From Caenorhabditis elegans (taxonomy: Eukaryota > Nematoda > Chromadorea > Rhabditida > Rhabditidae), in contig NC_003282.8 of the NCBI RefSeq assembly GCF_000002985.6, positions 12,834,001 through 12,898,000 of the forward strand: a stretch of DNA of 64,000 nucleotides, written 5' to 3'. The position numbers and the translations under genes were made by a program. This document shows, in pieces, positions 58,035 to 64,000 of the stretch. The notes beneath the pieces are model-generated. The model was not told where the DNA came from and ran no database searches. It saw nothing but the letters and a program-made list of their open reading frames with translations. Numbering within the stretch: position 1 is the stretch's first letter; each line of letters starts with the position of its first letter.

Positions 58035-58060
58035 GGGGATGGGGGCCCGTAGGGGATGGG
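58035..58060 (+). other. Potential G-quadruplex motif in a G-rich block
   Basis: Four G-tracts (GGGG, GGGGG, GGGG, GGG) with loops AT, CCCGTA and AT, inside a GC-rich patch (57945-58085) that contrasts sharply with its AT-rich flanks. It lies 450 bp upstream of the first PPxY gene. Confidence 0.55.
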
Positions 58061-58095
58061 ACCCCCACGGGATGGGTGGTCTTTTTTTAGAGAAA

Positions 58096-58480
58096 TTAAA
58101 CGGTTGTAACAATTCACAAGCAACAAAAATCCCATTACAATTAAAACAAAACTTCAAAATGAAAAGTTCAGAAAAAATTCAAAATATCAAATTTCAGATG
58201 TATATTTTCAGCTAATGTTTAAAAATTTTATTGCCGAAAATATTCGATTGCCGCCCACCCTTGCTCCTAGAGTTATAGAAATTAAGGAATACTGATAAGA
58301 AACCACTAGTTAAACAAGGAACATATCGATTATTCTGTTTCGTTCAATTCTTCCTTTTTTCTGCTCTTTTTCGGAATTTTTGTTTAATTTCGGAATTTTT
58401 GTTCCGGTCTAATTAAACGATTGTAACGATTTGCAAGCAACGAAAATCTCATTATAATTAAAACAAAACCATTAAAATAT
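58096..58480. repeat. Two about 65-bp direct repeats upstream of PPxY gene F
   Basis: About 58096-58160 and 58411-58478 share TTAAACG(G/A)TTGTAAC and GCAA(G/C)CAAC(A/G)AAAATC, then CATTA(C/T)AATTAAAACAAAAC. The second copy abuts the acceptor before gene F, so the pair may be a promoter/leader duplication. Confidence 0.7.
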
Positions 58481-58512
58481 TTTTTGTCTTTTTTTTCAGA
58501 AACTCTAAGCAA

Positions 58513-59283
58513 ATGGAGCCACAACCCCAACCAACCTACGTGTACCCATCATCTTCTCATTTTGATGCTCCACCCGCATATACAGAAGCATCTGGAGCAG
58601 TGTACACACCAAATAATGTGCAAAATGGGCAAGTGGTTTATGTGGTGGTGCCTCAGAATCAGATGGCTTTACAAGCGGTAAGATTTATATGACTTTTCTA
58701 ATAAAAAAAAGATTTGAAGTATGAAAAAAATTTCATTTGCTGATTCAATAGTTTCTGCAACAGTTTTCTGTTGGAAAATGATCTGATTAATTTAGCTCGA
58801 AATCGCAAAAACAGGAAAACTTGGGTACGGGAAATCAAATTAATTCATAATGTTTTTTTCAAAATTATAACCACCTTCAAAATATAAATTGATTTTGAAA
58901 TAACATCAAACCATGTATAAATGCTTTGAGAGCTCAATATTATTCTAAAGAGTTTAATTTCGTTTTTTTTAAGTATAAAGTTTTTCAAGCCTGCTTAAAG
59001 CCTTTTAGACGTGAAAATCTGTTGTATTTTTCTGACTGAAAGTTCAAGACAAATACCAAAAAGCAAAAGAATTGGGCAATAGGCAGGTGAAGAATAACCT
59101 ATATATTAATGAAAATTCACATCACAAATTAAAAAAAAAGTTCCCTCAATGCTGAACTCCAATTGGAAATAAGTGTTTTTTTTTCAGGGAAACGCTAGAG
59201 CAAGACGAATCTTCTGCACGATTTTCTTTATAATTCTCTTCATCTCAGTATTTGTTCCCATAATTATTTTTGCCATCGCATAG
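58513..59283 (+). CDS. Small PPxY-bearing tail-anchored protein, member F
   Basis: Two exons, 58513-58677 (165 bases) and 59188-59283 (96 bases); 86 residues. I do not recognise a named family. The N-terminal 55 residues are rich in Pro, Tyr, Ser and Gln, with PSSSHFDAPPAYTEASG containing a PPAY motif (PPxY class, the ligand type for WW domains of NEDD4-like ubiquitin ligases), and end VVYVVVPQNQ. The second exon encodes a basic stretch (ARARR) and one C-terminal hydrophobic span of about 22 residues with almost nothing after it: a tail anchor. A TTTTTTTTCAG acceptor 13 bases before the ATG suggests trans-splicing or a 5' UTR intron. Members G and H have the same exon sizes. A role as a membrane adaptor for a WW-domain ligase is a guess. 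Confidence 0.8.
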
Positions 59284-59439
59284 TTTTTTTTATAGTTTTT
59301 GGAGTTTTACGCTTATAAACTGGTTTTTTCTTCAAGTTTCAAAATGCTTCCATTGATTTTTCAATAGCACCACACCTTGTTCCTGAATTCGATTGAAATA
59401 TTATAGTTTCATAATTCTCTGAAATTATAATCGGTGACG

Positions 59440-59495
59440 TTTCAAAAAATGTTCTTAAAAACCATCTCTTATGTTTACACAGTACGTCATGCAGA
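59440..59495 (+). promoter_or_regulatory. TTTACACA-ACGTCATGC box upstream of PPxY gene G
   Basis: AAAAACCATCTCTTATGTTTACACAGTACGTCATGCAGA-type sequence at about 59456-59494, some 290 bp before the ATG. Pseudogene H has the matching box (CATATCTTATTTACACAAGACGTCATGC, about 61034-61061), so it was copied with the gene. It resembles the CUB-like promoter box. Confidence 0.5.
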
Positions 59496-59772
59496 GCAAA
59501 CGTTTTTAAACACCTTTTATTGGAAATCATGGTGAGTTGACACTTTTTCGAAAACTTTTTGTTCCTTTTTTTGTTGTAATTTTAGAATTTCTTTTTTTTG
59601 AATAATTATTTTCAAAAATAATACTGTAAAACACGGATATTTGATAATGCTTTTTCGTTAGTCTCTACTTCGATTGAAAATTTGCATCATTTTTTTTAAA
59701 TAATAGAGTTTATACAGACTTTTAAATTCTTCAAGCAAAAGCCTAATTCAAATTTTTAGATATCATATAGTC

Positions 59773-60724
59773 ATGGAACCACAAGCTCCTAATACCTATC
59801 AGTATCCAACGACTTCTCATTTTGAAGCTCCTCCCGCTTATTCTGATTCAACAAATAACGTCTATCCGCCAACTCAAGTAGCCGGGGAACCTGCCGTTAT
59901 TGTAGTTGTACCTCAAAATCAATTTCCACAACCAAGGGTAAGTTTTAGTTTTTTAAAAATAATTTGAAATGCGCAGCCGACACTGACCGAGGTTCGCGAT
60001 GTAGCTCGCGCACCATCCTATCTTTTGTTGTCTGCATCCTTCCAGTGGGCCACAATTTCTACAGTATACCTGGAATAAAGGTTAAGTAGTACATATGAGC
60101 ACTGCAGGATTGGCAAGGATATGTTTGTTGTAGCAACCAGCTGGTTTGGAAATATTTAACCGTTCTATTAGTAAAAAATTCAACAAACGCTTCTAAAAAC
60201 ATAATTTTTCAATATTAAAAAAATATTAAATATTCTATATCTTTGTATACTTTTCCAGGTGTCCTGCTACATAAGATGTATTCCCATTGCAATTTTCATG
60301 GTTATTGTTATCGGATTCATTGCAACAGTAATATTGATGCTGATCCAACTTTAACATGAACTCTTTGCTTTATGTGTCTTGAAGTAGAGCCCATTAAATT
60401 AATGAAGTCGTTCTTCAATTCTATCCCTGCCAACACACAACAATAGAAAAAAAACAATAGAAAAATTTATTTCAAAAAAATTTGGGCACTTAAATTTTTC
60501 TGTTAACTTTGAATTCCAAACATCAAAACTATAAGATACATAATGTCGCCTGCGTCTAATAGATTATTAAAACCTAAAAGACTATTAGATAACCTAAATA
60601 AGCCCGGCATATTCACACTACTTTTCAGGTGCACTGCTTCCAAAGATGTATTGTTCTTACAGTTATCATGATTATCATACTCGGATCTGTTGGGACGACA
60701 TTGTACTTGCTGCTTCAAATCTGA
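59773..60724 (+). CDS. Small PPxY-bearing tail-anchored protein, member G, with duplicated last exon
   Basis: Exon 1 is 59773-59937; the proximal last exon is 60259-60354, giving 86 residues. Exon 1 repeats the family pattern: SHFEAPPAYSDS with a PPAY motif, then VIVVVPQNQ. Exon 2 encodes a short Cys-containing segment (SCYIRC) and a C-terminal span, with stop TAA. A second 96-base exon of the same type lies at 60629-60724 (HCFQRCIV..., stop TGA), behind its own TTTTCAG acceptor and in the right phase. It could be used alternatively to give another tail anchor of equal length, or it may be the remnant of a lost gene copy. The first intron has a GC-richer patch (about 59975-60120) that I cannot explain. 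Confidence 0.78.
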
Positions 60725-61033
60725 TATTGGCATATTTGTTCACATTTCATGTCATCTAGCCTTCATTCAAAAAATGCGTTGTAAATCGAATTCGCAATAA
60801 AATCAAGCTACACAATCGTAATTTGAAAATTCATGCTTATTGCGCTTCCATTAAAGAAAATTGTTTTAAAACGTTTGCTTCCTTTAAATTTTTTTTTGAC
60901 TAAACGCCCAAGAAAAACAATACTTTTTTTACCACACCTAAGCCTGAAACTTTTTGAAATTGATTAAAATATGTGTAGTTTCATGATTCTGGAAAATTCT
61001 ATTTAACGACATTTTTCGAAACGTTTTTTAAAT

Positions 61034-61062
61034 CATATCTTATTTACACAAGACGTCATGCT
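61034..61062 (+). promoter_or_regulatory. TTTACACA-ACGTCATGC box upstream of pseudogene H
   Basis: CATATCTTATTTACACAAGACGTCATGCTGA, about 240 bp before the pseudogene ATG. The word ATTTACACAAG is also in the CUB-like copy B box, with ACGTCA following at a different distance. Confidence 0.5.
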
Positions 61063-61295
61063 GAACTGTGAGGGTATTAAAACACATCTCATCGAAAATT
61101 ATAATGCTTTTACAACTTATTCTAAAATTGTTTCATTCTCTTATGTTGAAACTAACTTTCATAGTTATTTTGATTGATTTTTTTTCAATAAATGTTAAAA
61201 CCAGTTTGTTCTAATTTATTGTTTGATAATGCCAATGTAAATTAAGAGAAAGAATTCGTTGAAAACTTCATTACAAAATTCCGCCTATTTCAGCA

Positions 61296-62241
61296 ATGGA
61301 ACCACAGGCTCCTAATACCCACCAATATCCAACGACAACTCATTTCGAAGCTCCTCCCGCATATTCTAATCCATCAAATAACGTTTCTCCGCCAACTTAA
61401 GTCACCGGGGAACCTGATGTTATTTTAATTGTTCCTCTAAGCCGATTTCCTTGACAAAGGGTTAGTTTTTAATTTAATTTTTTATAAAAACATTATACCG
61501 TATTTCTTCTATTAATATGGCTGCAATACTATTTTTCGATGGCCTTACCGCTTGCAATACTAATAGGAAGTGCAAGACTAATAGGGAGTGCAATACTATT
61601 TTTCAGAACATTTTTCTGAGCTGGGACTTACTCGTTTTTACTTGAAAGAACTCCAACTTTACCTAAAAATTTAGAAAAAATTTGATTGTAATTGCAACAA
61701 AAAAGGTTCAGTAACTTCAGTCTCATAGAAGTTTTAACAAAAATGGTTGCAAAATAGGCGAAAATGTTGTTAAAATCTTAAAATTAGTAACTAGCGTTTG
61801 CACTAAAAAAAATAGTAGACGCAATACTGTTAGGGAGTGCAAGACTAATAGGGAGTGCAAGACTAATTTTCGGAAGGTCTCCGAGGGGCAATACTAATAG
61901 GGAGGCCATACTAATAGAAGAAATACGGTAATTTATCATGTAAAGTTTATAATTTGACAGCCTGAAAAAAACTTTGAGAGACATTCTATTAAATGTGTTG
62001 CCGACGTTGATCTGCTAGAGTTTTTACAATGGAGCGCGCTTCTATCGTCGCTATGCTTTTAAATTATCAAGCATTTTCTGAAAATTAAACAACTATGTAT
62101 CCGTTACTCCATCTTCCATCATTAAAAATCTCAATCATATTACAGATGCGGCCTTACCAAAGAAATATTGTTCTCATAATTTTTTTGGTCATCATTCTCG
62201 GATCTGTTGGATTGACATTGTACTTTTTGCTTCAAGCTTGA
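61296..62241 (+). pseudogene. Small PPxY tail-anchored protein, member H, two in-frame stops
   Basis: Exon 1 is 61296-61460 and exon 2 is 62146-62241, exactly 165 and 96 bases as in F and G. Exon 1 keeps THFEAPPAYSNPS, but a Gln codon has become TAA (about 61397-61399) and a second stop, TGA, lies near the exon end (about 61452). Exon 2 still encodes an intact hydrophobic span (ILGSVGLTLYFLLQA), closest to the distal last exon of gene G. The intron contains a 435-bp palindromic element. No single-base lesion separates it otherwise from a working gene, so inactivation looks recent. Confidence 0.85.
61496..61930. repeat. 435-bp palindromic element in pseudogene H intron
   Basis: The ends are TACCGTATTTCTTCTATTAA and the complement ending AATAGAAGAAATACGGTA. 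The arms contain tandem 'CTAATAGGGAGTGCAAGA' words on both sides. Non-coding and MITE-like. Confidence 0.9.
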
Positions 62242-62831
62242 TGTGATTTTTTGTTGTATTTTTAAACAAAGTCGTTTTTATGTTTTCATGTTACTTTTTT
62301 ATTTAATTTGCGTTTTAATAAAAAAATAAAAAAATTTTTAAATTTTCTTCGAAACTATACTATTAAGTCAGTTTTATTGCAACTTAAAACCTTTCAAAAA
62401 GCTTACCCAGCTCATTGCATAATAATTTTCAATAATCTTTCCCTGACTATTTTTCGGTGCAAATTCGTTTTTGAAACTCTGAGTTTTAAGAAAAAAGTGT
62501 GTTTGTTAATAAATTGGGGGAAGAGACTGATAAGAAGACGCAGTTTTCCGAGTTTAAATTGATTCTGCCTGATTGCGGCTCATTTTTGGTTTATTTTATT
62601 GATTTTATACTAAACGTATGACCGACATCGGACAGAATAAAACATTGACTAGGGAGATTTGAACTCCTCCCCGTGACCTTGGCATAGGGCGGAAGTGGGG
62701 AAACATTTTCACGACTTTCTCCTGTTGCTTATCCTAAGATAGTACTTTAATATTTTTGATTTCTTACATAAGATATTGCAAAACAACATATTTATACTAA
62801 AAATTCTTAATTTTCTAGATAAATACTATCT
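62242..62831. other. Intergenic region before gene I
   Basis: 3' flank of pseudogene H (AATAAA-like words at about 62318) and leader of gene I; a TTTTCTAG acceptor ends at about 62818. At about 62645-62700 there is a GC-richer patch with a T-arm-like word on the minus strand, considered and rejected as a tRNA. No coding exon seen. Confidence 0.5.
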
Positions 62832-63198
62832 ATGTCAGCCCAAAACACACCTAACAATACTCATACTATAGCTCTAAATCTGGATTCTCCACCAGCATAT
62901 ACTGAGCTGTCATACCAAATACTGCCACCATCATACACTGAAGCTTCTAGAAGAGTAGACTACCCACCGGTGCCTCCCGTGACCACACAAATAAGACCGA
63001 CACTTCTGAACGAGCGAGCTAATTATGTAATCACTCAGTAGGACCATAAAGTGAGTATAATAAGCGCCAGGTTAATATTTTTCAAATATGTTGAAATAGT
63101 TGTTGCAGAAATCCTATACAACTCACTCTTTGCGTCTGGTCTTTGTCATTACCGTTGTCATTTTTATTTGTGGAATTGGAGCTTCCGTGTTCATTTAG
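62832..63198 (+). CDS. Small PPxY-bearing tail-anchored protein, member I
   Basis: Exon 1 begins at 62832 and exon 2 is 63109-63198. The N-terminal half has two proline-tyrosine motifs, PPAYTEL and PPSYTEAS, and a Pro-rich tail. Exon 2 encodes a basic/polar lead (SYTTHSLR) and a C-terminal span ending at a stop. A TAG at 63039-63041 interrupts the exon if the strong donor at 63051 (AAA|GTGAGT) is used. A donor at 63027 (TAT|GTAATC) is also phase 0, removes the TAG and gives 94 residues. So either the weaker donor is real, or exon 1 simply ends the protein at 69 residues with no anchor, or the gene is decaying. It is more diverged from F-H than they are from one another. Confidence 0.65.
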
Positions 63199-63695
63199 GT
63201 GTCAGGCTTTTTAAGTGGATTTCACAGGTATGTTTGCTCTAAACAATAGATTTTTGGGAAAACTTTTGGGGTCCTAAGACACGTGTATTGGCAGGTATGA
63301 GTCAGAAATTATGAAACTAGTTCTCTATGAACTTGCAGTAATTTCGCAACTCCGTAATTGAATAAGCACTTCGATAAGACTTTGTTCTGTTTGTTAGGTA
63401 ATTGGAAATTTTCCGTTTTTGGGTGGAATCAGCAATCGAAAAAACGAATTATGGTAAGAATCTGACAGTGTTAAATGTTTAATATTTTCTGCCGGTCTCC
63501 CGCGGAGTAGACGTAGTAATTTTTTCCGAATATACACTAATTACATCAAAAAATTAAACTCTATTCTGCGCCTGTCTTATCGTTAAATCGTTATTCGTAC
63601 TTTCTTCGGAAAGGAGAAAATTTGTTTTCAAGTTTTCAGCTGAATAAATATACCGTTCCTTCAGAATATCCAATGTTTCTAGGCATTTCCAAATT
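63199..63695. other. Intergenic region between genes I and J
   Basis: AT-rich, no coding exon seen. A TTTCTAG acceptor ends at about 63681, 14 bases before the gene J ATG, consistent with a trans-spliced or spliced leader. Confidence 0.5.
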
Positions 63696-63986
63696 ATGAC
63701 TTCACAACCTACATCAAGCAATACTCCTACGATACCATTACGTCTGGATGCCCCACCAGAATACGCTAAACTATCTCCTCAAATACATACCGTGCCGGCT
63801 CTGCCACCAGCATATACTGAAGCGTCTGGAATAGTAGATTACTCACCGATGCATCCCGTGGTACCACAAGTCAGAGCTGCAAGTCAAAATGACCTATCTA
63901 TAGAATCAATAGAAGACCTATCTATAGAATCAATAGAAGACCGAAGAATTCGCAGGGCTCAAAGAGTTCAAAGAGCTGAAAGCAGA
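63696..63986 (+). CDS. PPxY-bearing family member J, first exon (runs off the window)
   Basis: The open first exon of 97 codons ends at a good donor (GCAGA|GTAAGT); the rest of the gene lies beyond position 64000. It has PPEYAKL and PPAYTEASG motifs and a Pro-rich middle like gene I. It then has a tail of its own: an eight-residue unit (DLSIESIE) repeated in tandem by an exact 24-base duplication (about 63889-63936), and an Arg/Glu-rich, probably helical segment (RRIRRAQRVQRAESR). By analogy a hydrophobic tail-anchor exon should follow. Function unknown. Confidence 0.7.
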
Positions 63987-64000
63987 GTAAGTTTTAGTAC

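Noticed and set aside
59975-60130. GC-richer patch in gene G intron considered as a snoRNA
   Set aside because: No paired C/D boxes and no clear H/ACA hairpins could be identified; it may be a repeat fragment.
62640-62700. tRNA-like sequence on the minus strand (GGAGTTCAAATCTCC)
   Set aside because: Only a T-arm-like hairpin is visible. No A box, anticodon arm or pairing acceptor stem could be found at the right distances.

Overview
The window is nematode nuclear DNA, almost certainly Caenorhabditis elegans chromosome IV. It has short AT-rich introns with TTTTCAG-type acceptors, dispersed C. elegans repeat families, and gene content that I recognise as the M02B1/ZK896 region: the thermosensory receptor guanylyl cyclase gcy-18, two tandem nucleotide-sugar transporters (probably srf-3 and nstp-5) and C-type lectins. 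Gene identities come from memory of the families and the locus, not from a search. Exon coordinates were read by hand from splice consensus, phase continuity and paralogue alignment.

Layout. 2.5-6.0 kb (+): a TLC-domain membrane protein. 6.0-11.9 kb: gene-free and repeat-rich. 11.9-14.0 kb (+): an unrecognised four-span membrane protein. 15.5-19.8 and 21.6-25.4 kb (+): two tandem SLC35A-type transporters; each stop codon is followed within about 30 bases by the same kind of inverted repeat. 26.1-31.6 kb (+): gcy-18, with 15 exons giving 1113 residues. 32.2-35.0 kb (+) and 35.4-37.5 kb (-): two secreted double C-type-lectin proteins, convergent. 38.8-56.5 kb (-): five tandem CUB-like paralogues (A-E below), all with the same 11-exon architecture. 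A dead mariner sits 34 bp upstream of the copy A start codon, and copy D carries a +1 frameshift. 56.5-58.5 kb: a 48-bp minisatellite and a G-rich block. 58.5-64.0 kb (+): five members (F-J) of a small family of proline-rich, PPxY-bearing, tail-anchored proteins. One of these has a duplicated last exon, one is a pseudogene, one has a stop that splicing may bypass, and one runs off the window.

Function. Housekeeping and surface-glycosylation genes occupy the left half and the AFD thermosensory cyclase the middle. The right half looks like an accessory, fast-evolving block: lectins and CUB-like proteins of the kind induced by pathogens in the worm intestine. Their upstream regions contain TGATAA (GATA factor) sites. 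Three CUB-like genes, and two members of the PPxY family, share a TATTTRCACA...ACGTCA box. This suggests common intestinal/stress control of two unrelated gene families, which is my inference. Introns and spacers throughout hold palindromic MITE-like elements.
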